Assembly (NCBI GenBank): GCA_013364255.1
Contig: CP054936.1
Location: 1,302,001-1,366,000, forward strand
Direction: 5' to 3'
Source of the DNA: Streptomyces seoulensis
GTDB lineage: Bacteria; Actinomycetota; Actinomycetes; Streptomycetales; Streptomycetaceae
DNA: 64,000 bases
Below the pieces are notes generated by a model that was given only the letters and a program-made list of their open reading frames with translations, ran no database searches and was not told the DNA's origin. The stretch's first letter is position 1. The number at the start of each line of letters is the position of its first letter. A program made the translations under genes and the position numbers. Positions 54,202-63,149 of the stretch are shown here, in pieces.

Positions 54202-54206
54202 AACCC

Positions 54207-54231
54207 GCTTATGCATAAGCGCATTATGCAT
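54207..54231. promoter_or_regulatory. MarR operator candidate
   Basis: GCTTATGCATAAGC (54207-54220) is a perfect palindrome. It overlaps the near-palindrome ATGCATAAGCGCATTATGCAT at 54211-54231. The AT-rich island stands out in this GC-rich region and touches the MarR start. Confidence 0.72.
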
Positions 54232-54280
54232 CTACGTGCACGGTGAAGCAAAGACCGTGGCGAAGACTGTGGCAAAGACC

Positions 54281-54324
54281 GAGGCGCCCGGCCGGTTCGC
54301 TGTCGCGGGTCGGCCGGGCGCCTC
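54281..54324. terminator. terminator after the carboxylase operon
   Basis: GAGGCGCCCGGCCG (54281-54294) pairs perfectly with CGGCCGGGCGCCTC (54311-54324), 27 bases after the accA stop on the minus strand. A 12-bp tandem repeat (GCAAAGACCGTG and two relatives) occupies 54248-54283. Confidence 0.85.
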
Positions 54325-54350
54325 GTCTGTCACGCCGGGGGTGGTGGGGG

Positions 54351-56126
54351 TCAGTCCTTGATCTCGCAGATGGCGGCGCCGGAGGTGAGGGAGGCGCCGA
54401 CGGTGGCGGTGAGGCCCTTGACGGTGCCGCTCTTGTGGGCGTTGAGGGGCTGTTCCATCTTCATGGCTTCCAGGACGACGACGAGGTCGCCTTCCTTGAC
54501 TTCCTGGCCGTCCTCGACGGCGATCTTGACGATGGTGCCCTGCATGGGGGAGGCGAGGGTGTCGCCGGAGGCGACGGGGCCGGACTTCTTGGCGGCGCGG
54601 CGTTTGGGTTTGGCGCCGGCGGCCAGGCCGGTGCGGGCCAGGGACATGCCCAGCGAGGTGGGCAGGGAGACTTCCAGGCGTTTGCCGCCGACCTCGACGA
54701 CGACGGTCTCGCGGCCGGTCTCGGTGTCCTCGTCGGTGTCGGCGGGGGCGGTGAAGGGGGTGATGTCGTTGGTGAACCCGGTCTCGATCCAGCGGGTGTG
54801 GACGGTGAAGGGGTCGGGGGAGTCGGTGAGCTCGGGGGCGAAGGCGGGGTCGCGGACGACGGCGCGGTGGAAGGGGATGGCGGTGGCCATGCCCTCGACG
54901 TGGAATTCGTCCAGGGCGCGGGCGGCGCGCTGGAGGGCTTCCTTGCGGGTGCGTCCGGTGACGATGAGTTTGGCGAGCAGCGAGTCCCAGGCGGGGCCGA
55001 TGACCGATCCGGCTTCGACGCCGGCGTCGAGGCGGACGCCGGGGCCGGTGGGGGCGTCGAAGCGGGTGACGGTGCCGGGGGCGGGCAGGAAGCCGCGGCC
55101 GGGGTCCTCGCCGTTGATGCGGAACTCGAAGGAGTGGCCGCGCAGGGCGGGGTCGTCGTAGCCGAGGGGTTCGCCGTCGGCGATGCGGAACATCTCGCGC
55201 ACGAGGTCGATGCCGGCGACTTCTTCGGTGACGGGGTGTTCGACCTGGAGGCGGGTGTTGACCTCGAGGAAGGAGATGGTGCCGTCCTGGCCGACGAGGA
55301 ATTCGCAGGTGCCGGCGCCTTCGTAGCGGGCCTCGCGCAGGATGGCCTTGGAGGCGCGGTAGAGCTCGGCGACCTGCTCTTCGGACAGGAACGGGGCGGG
55401 GGCTTCCTCGACCAGTTTCTGGTGGCGGCGCTGGAGGGAGCAGTCGCGGGTGGAGACGACGACGACGTTGCCGTGTTTGTCGGCCAGGCACTGGGTCTCG
55501 ACGTGGCGGGGGCGGTCGAGGTAGCGCTCGACGAAGCATTCGCCGCGGCCGAAGGCGGCGACGGCCTCGCGGACGGCGGAGTCGTAGAGCTCGGGGACCT
55601 CGTCGAGGGTGCGGGCGACCTTGAGGCCGCGGCCGCCGCCGCCGAAGGCGGCCTTGATGGCGATGGGCAGGCCGTGTTCCTTGGCGAAGGCGACGACCTC
55701 GTCGGCCCCGGAGACGGGGTCGGGGGTGCCGGCGACCAGGGGGGCGCCGGCGCGTTGGGCGATGTGGCGGGCGGCGACCTTGTCGCCGAGGTCGCGGATC
55801 GCGTGCGGGGGCGGGCCGATCCAGATGAGGTCGGCGTCGAGTACGGCCTGGGCGAACTCGGCGTTCTCCGAGAGGAAGCCGTAGCCGGGGTGGACGGCGC
55901 CCGCGCCGGATTCCCTGGCTGCCTTGAGCACCTTGCCGATGTCCAGGTAGCTGGTGGCGGGGGTGTCACCGCCCAGGGCGAACGCCTCATCCGCGGCGCG
56001 GACGTGCAGGGCGTCCCGGTCCGGGTCGGCGTAGACGGCCACGCTCGCGATCCCGGCATCCCGACAGGCCCGGGCCACGCGGACAGCGATTTCGCCACGG
56101 TTGGCGATGAGCACCTTGGTCAGCAT
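54351..56126 (-). CDS. accA: acyl-CoA carboxylase alpha subunit (biotin carboxylase + BCCP)
   Basis: 591 residues. The biotin carboxylase domain (1-450) has [34 protein letters not shown], the ATP-grasp glycine loop [30 protein letters not shown] and [15 protein letters not shown]. After a linker, the C-terminal biotinyl domain carries the attachment Lys556 in EAMKMEQP. It carboxylates biotin with ATP and bicarbonate and serves the beta subunit encoded upstream. Last gene of the operon pccB-accE-accA. Reading is very uniform, so the opposite strand is also open, but that is a shadow. Confidence 0.95.
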   Translation of the reverse strand: MLTKVLIANRGEIAVRVARACRDAGIASVAVYADPDRDALHVRAADEAFALGGDTPATSYLDIGKVLKAARESGAGAVHPGYGFLSENAEFAQAVLDADLIWIGPPPHAIRDLGDKVAARHIAQRAGAPLVAGTPDPVSGADEVVAFAKEHGLPIAIKAAFGGGGRGLKVARTLDEVPELYDSAVREAVAAFGRGECFVERYLDRPRHVETQCLADKHGNVVVVSTRDCSLQRRHQKLVEEAPAPFLSEEQVAELYRASKAILREARYEGAGTCEFLVGQDGTISFLEVNTRLQVEHPVTEEVAGIDLVREMFRIADGEPLGYDDPALRGHSFEFRINGEDPGRGFLPAPGTVTRFDAPTGPGVRLDAGVEAGSVIGPAWDSLLAKLIVTGRTRKEALQRAARALDEFHVEGMATAIPFHRAVVRDPAFAPELTDSPDPFTVHTRWIETGFTNDITPFTAPADTDEDTETGRETVVVEVGGKRLEVSLPTSLGMSLARTGLAAGAKPKRRAAKKSGPVASGDTLASPMQGTIVKIAVEDGQEVKEGDLVVVLEAMKMEQPLNAHKSGTVKGLTATVGASLTSGAAICEIKD

Positions 56127-56233
56127 GCCGTCGCCTCCCTCGCACCCGCGCGGTCCGCGCTCAGGCGGTCGACGGCCGCGCCGCGGCGCGTCGCCTCGTG
56201 GACGGTGTTCATGATCTCTCCGATCGGGGATGT

Positions 56234-56431
56234 TCAGTGGGGAAGGGCCGAGGCGAGCCAGCCGGCCGTTCCGTAGGCGTGCGGGGTGCGCAGCAGGCGG
56301 CGCCGGGAGGCCCAGGCACCGGCGCGCCGCGGGGCCGGACCGGAGTCCGGCCGCCCGGCGACGGACAGCAGCGCGACCACGGCGGCCAGTTCCTCGGGGG
56401 TGGGGTTGCCGCGTACGACCTTGATGGTCAT
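56234..56431 (-). CDS. accE: acyl-CoA carboxylase epsilon subunit
   Basis: 65 residues. [20 protein letters not shown] is the signature of the small AccE/PccE subunits that stabilise actinobacterial carboxylase complexes. A basic middle ([20 protein letters not shown]) and a C-terminal [10 protein letters not shown] follow. Encoded 16 bp after the pccB stop and 107 bp before accA. Confidence 0.9.
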   Translation of the reverse strand: MTIKVVRGNPTPEELAAVVALLSVAGRPDSGPAPRRAGAWASRRRLLRTPHAYGTAGWLASALPH

Positions 56432-56447
56432 GTCCGCTCCCTGGGGG

Positions 56448-58028
56448 TCAGAGGGGGATGTTGCCGTGCTTCTTCGGGGGGAGGGTTTCCCGTTTGGTGC
56501 GCAGTTGACGCAGGCCGCGGACGATGTGGGCGCGGGTGTCGGAGGGGGTGATGACGGCGTCGATGTAGCCGCGTTCGGCGGCGGTGTAGGGGTTGAGGAG
56601 GGCGTCCTCGTACTCGCGGATGAGGCGGGCGCGGACGGTGTCGGTGTCGGTGTCGTCGGTGGCGGCGAGGGTGCGGCGGTGGAGGATGTTGACGGCGCCC
56701 TGTGCGCCCATGACGGCGATCTGGGCGGTGGGCCAGGCGAGGTTGAGGTCGGCGCCGAGGTGTTTGGAGCCCATGACGTCGTAGGCGCCGCCGAAGGCTT
56801 TGCGGGTGATGACGGTGATGAGGGGGACGGTGGCTTCGGCGTAGGCGAAGATGAGTTTGGCGCCGCGGCGGATGATGCCGTCGTGTTCCTGGTCGACGCC
56901 GGGCAGGAAGCCGGGGACGTCGACGAAGGTGAGCACGGGGATGTTGAAGGCGTCGCAGGTGCGGACGAAGCGGGCGGCCTTCTCGCTGGCGGCGATGTCG
57001 AGGCAGCCGGCGTACTGGAGGGGCTGGTTGGCGACGACGCCGACGGGGTGGCCCTCGACGCGGCCGAAGCCGGTGAGGATGTTGGGGGCGTAGAGGGGCT
57101 GGGTCTCGAAGAACTCGGTGTCGTCGAGGAGGTGCTCGATGACGGTGTGCATGTCGTAGGGCTGGTTGGCGGAGTCGGGGACGAGGGTGTCCAGCTCCAG
57201 GTCCTCGGCGGTGGTGGTGAGGTCGGCCTCGTCGGGGAAGACGGGGGGCTCGGAGAGGTTGTTGGAGGGCAGGTAGGACAGGAGCTGTTTGACGTACTCG
57301 ATGGCGTCTTTCTCGTCGCCGGCCATGTGGTGGGCGACGCCGGAGGCGCTGTTGTGGGTGCGGGCGCCGCCGAGTTCTTCCATGCCGACGTCTTCGCCGG
57401 TGACGGTTTTGATGACGTCGGGGCCGGTGATGAACATGTGGCTGGTCTGGTCGACCATGATGGTGAAGTCGGTGATGGCGGGGGAGTAGACGGCGCCGCC
57501 GGCGCAGGGGCCGACGACCAGGGAGATCTGGGGGATGACGCCGGAGGCGTGGGTGTTGCGGCGGAAGATCTCGCCGTAGGCGCCGAGGGAGGCGACGCCT
57601 TCCTGGATGCGGGCGCCGCCGGAGTCGTTGATGCCGATGACGGGGCAGCCGGTCTTGAGGGCGAAGTCCATGATCTTGACGATCTTCTGGCCGTAGACCT
57701 CGCCGAGGGCGCCGCCGAAGACGGTGAAGTCCTGGGAGAAGACGGCGACGGGGCGGCCGTCGACGGTGCCGTAGCCGGTGACGACGCCGTCGCCGTAGGG
57801 GCGGTTGGCGTCCAGGCCGAAGTGGGTGGAGCGGTGCCGGGCGAACTCGTCGAGTTCGACGAAGGAGTCCTCGTCCAGGAGGAGTTCGACACGTTCACGG
57901 GCCGTCAGTTTGCCCTTGGCGTGCTGCTTCTCGACGGCGCGTGCGGAGCCGGCGTGCGTCGCTTCCTGGATGCGCCGCTGAAGGTCCGCGAGTTTCCCCG
58001 CGGTGGTGTGGAGGTCGATGTCGGTCAC
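56448..58028 (-). CDS. pccB: propionyl-/acetyl-CoA carboxylase beta subunit
   Basis: 526 residues. Carboxyltransferase of the PccB family, closely resembling S. coelicolor PccB over the full length: IHTTAGKL-type start, [40 protein letters not shown] (N-terminal oxyanion Gly-Gly), [36 protein letters not shown] and the C-terminal KKHGNIPL. The substrate-selecting Asp is in the segment [10 protein letters not shown], as in PccB/AccB enzymes that accept propionyl- or acetyl-CoA. The product is methylmalonyl- or malonyl-CoA. GTG start at 58028. Divergent from a TetR gene with a perfect operator between. Confidence 0.94.
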   Translation of the reverse strand: MTDIDLHTTAGKLADLQRRIQEATHAGSARAVEKQHAKGKLTARERVELLLDEDSFVELDEFARHRSTHFGLDANRPYGDGVVTGYGTVDGRPVAVFSQDFTVFGGALGEVYGQKIVKIMDFALKTGCPVIGINDSGGARIQEGVASLGAYGEIFRRNTHASGVIPQISLVVGPCAGGAVYSPAITDFTIMVDQTSHMFITGPDVIKTVTGEDVGMEELGGARTHNSASGVAHHMAGDEKDAIEYVKQLLSYLPSNNLSEPPVFPDEADLTTTAEDLELDTLVPDSANQPYDMHTVIEHLLDDTEFFETQPLYAPNILTGFGRVEGHPVGVVANQPLQYAGCLDIAASEKAARFVRTCDAFNIPVLTFVDVPGFLPGVDQEHDGIIRRGAKLIFAYAEATVPLITVITRKAFGGAYDVMGSKHLGADLNLAWPTAQIAVMGAQGAVNILHRRTLAATDDTDTDTVRARLIREYEDALLNPYTAAERGYIDAVITPSDTRAHIVRGLRQLRTKRETLPPKKHGNIPL

Positions 58029-58086
58029 GGGCTGCACCACCGGGTCTCGTCGGTCGGAAGGCTTTCTGGTACTTGATCTCTGTAAT

Positions 58087-58103
58087 ACGGTACTCAGTAC
58101 CGT
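58087..58103. promoter_or_regulatory. perfect 17-bp palindromic TetR operator of the carboxylase operon
   Basis: ACGGTACTCAGTACCGT is perfectly symmetric about its central base, 59 bases before the pccB GTG and 52 bases before the TetR ATG. Confidence 0.78.
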
Positions 58104-58154
58104 TGAGCGGAGCAAGTGGCCACCAGGGGCCACGACGGGAGAGGATGTGCGGTC

Positions 58155-58841
58155 ATGAGCAAGCCACCGGCGCGGATCCGACTCGCGGACGCCGCCTTCG
58201 CCCTCTTCGACGAGCGCGGATACGAGCAGACCACCGTCGACGACATCGCCGAACGGGCCGGAGTGGGACGGACCACGTTCTTCCGGCACTACCGGTCCAA
58301 GGAAGCGGTCATCTTCCCCGACCACGACCGGCTGCTCGAACTGATCCGCGACCGGCTGGCGACCTCCAGCCACCGCACCGCCCTCGTCGCCGTCTCGGAC
58401 GCGGTCCGCCTGGTGCTGCTGCACTACATCGAGGAGGGCGACCTCGCCCGCCGCCGCTACGCCCTGACCAGCAAGGTGTCGGCGCTGCGCGACCGCGAGA
58501 TCGCGAGCGTGGCCCGCTACCAGCGGCTGTTCCGCGAGTTCATCGCCGACTGGATGGGCGACCCGACGAAGTCGGCGTCGCTGCGCGCCGAGCTGATGGC
58601 GGCCTCCGTCGCCGCCGCCCACAACCACGTGCTGCGCCGCTGGCTGCGCGGCGAGTCGGCGGACCCGGTGACCGAGCTGGACGAGGCGATGGGCGAGGTG
58701 CTCGCCCTGTTCCCGGCGCCGGGCGCCCCGGCGGACGGCGACGGCGGCGGCACCACCGTGGTCGCCTTCCGCACCGGCCAGGACCTCGACGCGCTGCTGC
58801 CCTCGCTGCGGCGCCTGGTCGAGGGCGAGACGGGGCGCTGA
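58155..58841 (+). CDS. TetR-family regulator of the carboxylase operon
   Basis: 228 residues. [23 protein letters not shown] and [20 protein letters not shown]. The C-terminal domain has a long terminal extension [23 protein letters not shown] 58155 with GAGAGGATG upstream; an in-frame ATG at 58116 lacks a ribosome site. It is related to the FasR/TetR regulators that control fatty-acid genes only in context; the ligand is probably an acyl-CoA (inference). Confidence 0.9.
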   Translation: MSKPPARIRLADAAFALFDERGYEQTTVDDIAERAGVGRTTFFRHYRSKEAVIFPDHDRLLELIRDRLATSSHRTALVAVSDAVRLVLLHYIEEGDLARRRYALTSKVSALRDREIASVARYQRLFREFIADWMGDPTKSASLRAELMAASVAAAHNHVLRRWLRGESADPVTELDEAMGEVLALFPAPGAPADGDGGGTTVVAFRTGQDLDALLPSLRRLVEGETGR

Positions 58842-58849
58842 GACGCGAC

Positions 58850-58903
58850 GACGCCGGCCTCCGGGACCGCGGACGGGGCGGGGCGGTCCCGGAGGCCGGC
58901 GTC
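58850..58903. terminator. strong terminator, 21-bp perfect stem
   Basis: The arms 58850-58870 (GACGCCGGCCTCCGGGAC...) and 58883-58903 pair over 21 bp without mismatch, 9 bases after the TetR stop. Confidence 0.9.
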
Positions 58904-58932
58904 GGTGTGCCGCCGTGCCCGGCGGCGACGGG

Positions 58933-59225
58933 TCAGCCGGCCGGGCGCCGGCCGGAGAAGGCGGCGAGTCCGGCGACGGCGGGTGTGACGTGCTCGTCCT
59001 TGTCGTACGGGGACACGGCGCTGACGGTGGCGACGGCCTTGACGCGGCGGTCGGTCCGCGCGGCGAAGGGCACGTAGCCGCCGGAGGCGCAGCTGCCCAG
59101 GGCGCCGACGCGGTCCGGGGTGCGAGACGACCACCGCCGGCAGGGGCACGCCGGGTCTGCGGAGGCCGAGAGGTAGCTCCGACTTCTCCGTTCCGTCGAT
59201 GTCAACGCGCTTGCGCCGGAGGCGA
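58933..59225 (-). pseudogene. alpha/beta-hydrolase remnant
   Basis: The minus strand ends at a stop at 58933. The C-terminal part reads [20 protein letters not shown], with a nucleophile-elbow-like G-x-C/S-A-S-G-G, and [20 protein letters not shown]. The preceding part, in another frame, reads [20 protein letters not shown] and [10 protein letters not shown]. This is a dienelactone/acyl hydrolase split by frameshifts and lacking both ends. The rest of the gap to 59438 shows no gene. Confidence 0.65.
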
Positions 59226-59438
59226 GTCGGACACCGGGCGAACTCCAACTCGCTGCGGCGCATGGCGGGTATCCGCCGTTCCGTCCCGGGTTCAGGGTGT
59301 CGAACGCCCGGACGGGGAAGTCGGCATGGGCCACCGCGTTCCACCGAGCCCGAGGACACCGCCGATGAGCCATCTCCCGGTCCTGCCGACGCGGACCCGG
59401 ACAGCAGGGCCCGAGACCCACCGCGCGACGGAGGGCAG

Positions 59439-60812
59439 GTGAACGACGACACCGACCGGCAGCGCACCCGCGAGCGCGCGTCCCGCTCCGCGCGAGGCGG
59501 CACGTCCCCGAACCGGGCCGCGACGGGCGCCGCGACGCGGCCCCGCCCCGCGCGACGCGGTACGGCCCTCGCCGTCTACTTGGCCTCCGCCACCCTGGTC
59601 CGCTCCGCGAGCGGCGGCGCGCCGGTCGGCCTGGTCTCCCTCACCCTCGCCCGGCACCCGCACGGCGGCGCGGCCCTGGGCAGCGTCCTGGCCGCCCTGC
59701 TGATGATCCCGAACGTCGCCGGCCCGTGGCTGGCCCGACGACTCGAAGGCGCCCGCGACACAAGGGTGTTGCTGGCCGTCGCGTTCGCCGTGCACGGGCT
59801 CGCCCTGGCCGGCGGGTCCCTGCTGCTCGGCCGCGCCGCCACACCCGTGGTGGCGGCGCTGATCACGCTCGGCGGGCTGGCCACCCCGCTGATGACCGGC
59901 GGGCTCAGCAGCCGCCTGGCCCCGCTCGTCGGCGGCGACGAGCGGGCGCAGCGCCGCGCCGAGGGCTGGGACTCCGCCACCTACGGCGTCAGCAATGTCA
60001 TCGGGCCCGCGGCGGTCGCGGTGCTGGCCGGTGTGACCGGACCGCTCGCCGCGATGGTCGCGCTCGGCGCGGCGGCCGTGCTGGCCGGGCTGCTGCTCGT
60101 CCTGCTGCCCCGGGAGCGGGGCGCGGGCGGGCCCCGGGGCGAGGCCCTGACGGTGCGCGAGGCGCTGCGCGTGGTGGTCACCCGCGGGCCGCTGCGGCGC
60201 GTCATGGTCGCCACCATGCTCACCTCGGTCAGCACCTCGGGCGTGATGGTGATCGCCGTCGTCTTCGGGCGGGCGCTGCACCACTCGGCGGGCGCGGGCG
60301 CCGCACTGGGCGCGGCCTACGGCGTCGGCAACCTGTGCGGCGCGCTGCTGACCGCGGTCTTCCCGCTGCGGGGCGAGCCGGAGCGGCTGGCGGTCCGGCT
60401 GATCGGCGCCAACGCGGTGGCCGTCGGGCTGTGCGCGGCCGCGCCCGACTACGCGATCGCCGTGATCACCTTCGCCCTGGCCGGCGCGACCAGCGCGGTC
60501 CTGTTCACCGCGACGCTCGCCGTGCGGTCCGTGTACGCGCCGCCCGCCGCCCGCGCGCAGGTGTTCGTCACGATGGCCGGCTGCAAGATGGTCGCCGGTG
60601 CGGCGGGCACCGCGCTCGCGGGCACGCTCTCGGGCTTCGATCCGCGGCTCGCCCTGGCCGTCGGCTGCCTGGTGGTGACCGCGGCCGTCGGCACGGCCCG
60701 GCTCGACCGCCGCCTGACCCGGGGCACACCGTCCGCGCCGGACGGGGCACCGCTCCCGGCGTCCGAGGCGGCGGAAGAGTCCGTCGCCCCCCGCGCGACT
60801 CCGCCCGCCTGA
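59439..60812 (+). CDS. MFS transporter
   Basis: 457 residues, 12 hydrophobic segments between about residues 45 and 420. The N-terminus is long and Arg/Thr-rich (DRQRTRERASRSARGGTSPN) and the C-terminal tail is Pro/Ala-rich. Visible MFS features: PNVAGPWLARRLEGARDTRV (A-like loop), NVIGPAAVAVLAGVTGPLAA, RLAVRLIGANAVAVGLCAAA. GTG start at 59439 with GGAGG upstream. The substrate is unknown. The coding sequence for the tail is partly duplicated 157 bp downstream, outside the gene. Confidence 0.88.
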   Translation: MNDDTDRQRTRERASRSARGGTSPNRAATGAATRPRPARRGTALAVYLASATLVRSASGGAPVGLVSLTLARHPHGGAALGSVLAALLMIPNVAGPWLARRLEGARDTRVLLAVAFAVHGLALAGGSLLLGRAATPVVAALITLGGLATPLMTGGLSSRLAPLVGGDERAQRRAEGWDSATYGVSNVIGPAAVAVLAGVTGPLAAMVALGAAAVLAGLLLVLLPRERGAGGPRGEALTVREALRVVVTRGPLRRVMVATMLTSVSTSGVMVIAVVFGRALHHSAGAGAALGAAYGVGNLCGALLTAVFPLRGEPERLAVRLIGANAVAVGLCAAAPDYAIAVITFALAGATSAVLFTATLAVRSVYAPPAARAQVFVTMAGCKMVAGAAGTALAGTLSGFDPRLALAVGCLVVTAAVGTARLDRRLTRGTPSAPDGAPLPASEAAEESVAPRATPPA

Positions 60813-60918
60813 CCGGTGCCGCCTGGGCACGGCCGGTCGGCCCGGTGGCCGTGCCCGGCGCGACCGCCGCCCTGACCCGGGGCACGCCGTCCGCGCAGGA
60901 CAGGGTGCCGCTTCCCGG
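60704..60918 (+). repeat. imperfect 57-bp direct repeat overlapping the MFS gene end
   Basis: Copy 1 (60704-60759) lies inside the last codons of the MFS gene and copy 2 (60861-60918) after it. Both read CGACCGCCGC(C)CTGACCC followed by GGGGCAC(A/G)CCGTCCGCGC, with a few substitutions. Confidence 0.75.
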
Positions 60919-60937
60919 GTCCCCAGCGGCGGGGGAA

Positions 60938-61048
60938 TTGCGGGGCCGGACCGAGGATCTGCCGCTGGAGCGGGCCGCTGAGGCGCACCGCCGTATCGAG
61001 TCCGGCGCCACCACGGGCAAGCTCGTGCTGGAGATCGCGGCGCCGTGA
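60938..61048 (+). pseudogene. C-terminal fragment of a zinc-type alcohol dehydrogenase/quinone oxidoreductase
   Basis: About 36 codons reading RGRTEDLPLERAAEAHRRIE and GATTGKLVLEIAAP before the stop at 61048, the usual end of NADPH:quinone oxidoreductase-like MDR enzymes. No upstream part is present. The following 61049-61321 shows no gene apart from the tRNA promoter. Confidence 0.65.
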
Positions 61049-61304
61049 CCCGCGCCGTAGGTCGAGCCGCTCCGTCAGCGGTGAACCCTGCCGAGGCTTC
61101 GGATTCCCTGACGCGTCAGCCGTGGGCCGTGCCGGAGCGGGTCGAGGTGATCACGACGGATGGGTGCGACCAGCCGGGCGGTCACGGAGGAGGCGACCTG
61201 TGCCGAGGGCGGAGAAGCTCCCGGGAGCGACCACCACCGACCACAGGTACGGAACCCGCACGTGCCCGCCGCCCCCGTGGTGCTCAGCCCCCTCTCAACC
61301 CGTG

Positions 61305-61310
61305 TAGAGT
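61305..61310 (+). promoter_or_regulatory. candidate -10 element of the tRNA gene
   Basis: TAGAGT preceded by TG(T) (extended -10, GTGTAGAGT), 11 bases before the mature tRNA 5' end. Confidence 0.4.
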
Positions 61311-61321
61311 GGTGTCAACGC

Positions 61322-61395
61322 CGCGGGGTGGAGCAGCTCGGTAGCTCGCTGGGCTCATAACCCAGAGGTCGCAGGTTCAAATCCTGTCCCCGCTA
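61322..61395 (+). tRNA. initiator tRNA-fMet (CAT anticodon)
   Basis: 74 nt cloverleaf. The acceptor stem CGCGGGG/CCCCGCT leaves C1 opposite T72 unpaired, the initiator hallmark. The D arm is GAGC...GCTC, the anticodon arm CTGGG-CTCATAA-CCCAG has the three consecutive G-C pairs of initiators, and the T arm is GCAGG-TTCAAAT-CCTGT. CCA is not encoded. Confidence 0.96.
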
Positions 61396-61403
61396 CGAGA
61401 AGG

Positions 61404-61433
61404 AGAAGGGCCCGGAGACATCCGGGCCCTTCT
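61404..61433. terminator. terminator after tRNA-fMet
   Basis: AGAAGGGCCCGGA-GACA-TCCGGGCCCTTCT, 13-bp perfect stem with tetraloop followed by TCG, 9 bases after the tRNA. Confidence 0.92.
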
Positions 61434-61478
61434 TCGTGCGCGGCCGCTGTGCCGCCCGGCTCGTACCCGGCGGCCCGC

Positions 61479-63134
61479 TCAGCGCGGCGAGCCGAGCCGG
61501 CCCTTCGACGCGGCGAGCAGTTCGGGCACCGTCACCAGCTTGCTGCGGGGTCTGCCGCCCCGGCTGCCGCGGGCCAGCTCGGCCCGTTCGATGGCGGCCA
61601 GGCCCCGCGCGTCCACGAGGTGACCGCTGCGCCGCCGCACCAGCCGCTGGAACGCCCGGGCCGAGTGTTCCGGCGCGGGCAGCGCACCGGCGACGGCGTC
61701 GGCGAGGAGCGTCCCGACGGTCTCCGCGGCACACGCCCGGTTCGCGCCGATGCCGCCGGAGGGACCGCGCTTGATCCACCCCACGACATACGCGCCCGGC
61801 TTCCCGGCCACCCGCCCGGCCTCGTGCGGCACGGTGCCCGTCGCCGCGTCGAACGGCAGCCCCGGCACCGGCACGCCCCGGTAGCCGATCGCCCGCAGCA
61901 CCATGCCCGCCCCGATCTCCGTCCCGCCGTCGCCCCCGGTGACACGTATGCCGCGCACCGCGCCGTCCCCGCACACCTCCTCGGGCGCGGAGTGGAAGCG
62001 GAACACGATCCGGCGCTCGCCGTCCGCGGCCGGCGGCCGCGTCCAGTCGACCCGCTCGCGGACGGCGTCGCGCAGCAGGGCGGCCTTGTCCTGCGGGCCG
62101 GCCGCGGCCAGCGCCTCGGCGATGCGCGGATCGTGGTCGTCCACGACCAGCTCGACACCGGGCAGATGGCTCAGCGCCAGCAACTCGGGCCGGGTGCAGG
62201 CGGCGTGCTCGGGACCGCGCCGGCCGAGCAGCACCACCTCCCGCACGCCGCCCGCGCGCAGCGCCGCGAGCGCGTGGTCGGCGATGTCCGTGCCGGCCAG
62301 CTCGTCCGGGTCCGAGACCAGGATGCGGGCGACGTCCAGGGCGACGTTGCCGGTGCCGACCACCACGACGCGCCCGGCGGACAGATCGATCCCGTCGGGG
62401 GCGCCGTCCGGGTGGCCGTTGTACCAGGCGACGAACGACGTGGCCGAGACGCTGCCCGGCAACTCCTCGCCCGGAACGCCCAGTCGGCGGTCACCGGAGG
62501 CGCCCACCGCGTAGACGACGGCGTCGTGGTGCGCGGCGATCTCCTCGACCGTGACGTCCTTGCCGACCTCGGCGCCCAGCAGCATCCGGACCCGCGGATG
62601 GGTGTGGAAGCGGGCGAAGGACTCGCCGATCCGCTTCGTCGCCGGATGGTCCGGCGCCACGCCGTAGCGCACCAGGCCGCCGGCCACCGGGAGCCGGTCG
62701 ATGAGCGTCACCTCGGCGTCGGTGTGCAGCAGCAGGTCCTCGGCGGCGTACATGCCGGCCGGGCCGGTGCCCACGACGGCGACGCGCAGCCGGCGGAAGT
62801 CGGCGGGCAGCGTGCGCGCGAACGCCGGGGCGCCCCAGGGATGGAAGTTGGGGCTGTCGCCGGCGACCGGCGCCGGCTCGGCGTCCGCGTAGTACGCCGC
62901 GTTGACCTCGGCGTACCGCGCCTGCGCGCCGGTCAGCCGGTCGGCCGGCGAGATCGCGTCCACCGGGCAGGCGTCCGCGCAAGCGCCGCAGTCGATGCAG
63001 GACTTGGGGTCGATGTACAGCATCTCCGTGCTGCCGAAGGCGCGTTCCTCCGGCGTCGGATGGATGCAGTTGACCGGGCAGACGGCGACACAGGTGGCGT
63101 CCGAGCAGCAGGTCTGGGTGATGACGTAGGTCAT
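61479..63134 (-). CDS. ferredoxin/ferredoxin-NADP reductase fusion (FprB type)
   Basis: 551 residues. The N-terminal ferredoxin domain (1-~75) has CCSDATCVAVCPVNCIHP and CIDCGACADACPVDAISP, supplying ligands for a [3Fe-4S]/[4Fe-4S] pair. The reductase domain has the FAD motif VAVVGTGPAGMYAAEDLL, the GGLVRYGVAPDH loop, the NADP motif VVVVGTGNVALDVARIL and AYVVGWIKRGPSGGIGANR. Same architecture as M. tuberculosis FprB and Streptomyces homologues. It probably supplies electrons to the diiron oxygenase encoded 15 bp upstream on the same strand. Confidence 0.95.
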   Translation of the reverse strand: MTYVITQTCCSDATCVAVCPVNCIHPTPEERAFGSTEMLYIDPKSCIDCGACADACPVDAISPADRLTGAQARYAEVNAAYYADAEPAPVAGDSPNFHPWGAPAFARTLPADFRRLRVAVVGTGPAGMYAAEDLLLHTDAEVTLIDRLPVAGGLVRYGVAPDHPATKRIGESFARFHTHPRVRMLLGAEVGKDVTVEEIAAHHDAVVYAVGASGDRRLGVPGEELPGSVSATSFVAWYNGHPDGAPDGIDLSAGRVVVVGTGNVALDVARILVSDPDELAGTDIADHALAALRAGGVREVVLLGRRGPEHAACTRPELLALSHLPGVELVVDDHDPRIAEALAAAGPQDKAALLRDAVRERVDWTRPPAADGERRIVFRFHSAPEEVCGDGAVRGIRVTGGDGGTEIGAGMVLRAIGYRGVPVPGLPFDAATGTVPHEAGRVAGKPGAYVVGWIKRGPSGGIGANRACAAETVGTLLADAVAGALPAPEHSARAFQRLVRRRSGHLVDARGLAAIERAELARGSRGGRPRSKLVTVPELLAASKGRLGSPR

Positions 63135-63149
63135 GGCGGCCGGTCCGGT

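Noticed and set aside
54202..54231. Longer MarR starts at 54216 and 54231
   Set aside because: They lie inside the palindromic operator and lack a ribosome-binding site.
54243..58076. Two very long open frames (677 and 596 codons) on the plus strand opposite accA and pccB
   Set aside because: They are composed of G/D/V/A-rich runs, have no recognisable domain and mirror the strongly biased codon use of the real minus-strand genes.
61322..61395. Elongator tRNA-Met
   Set aside because: The C1-T72 mismatch and three G-C pairs in the anticodon stem mark the initiator.
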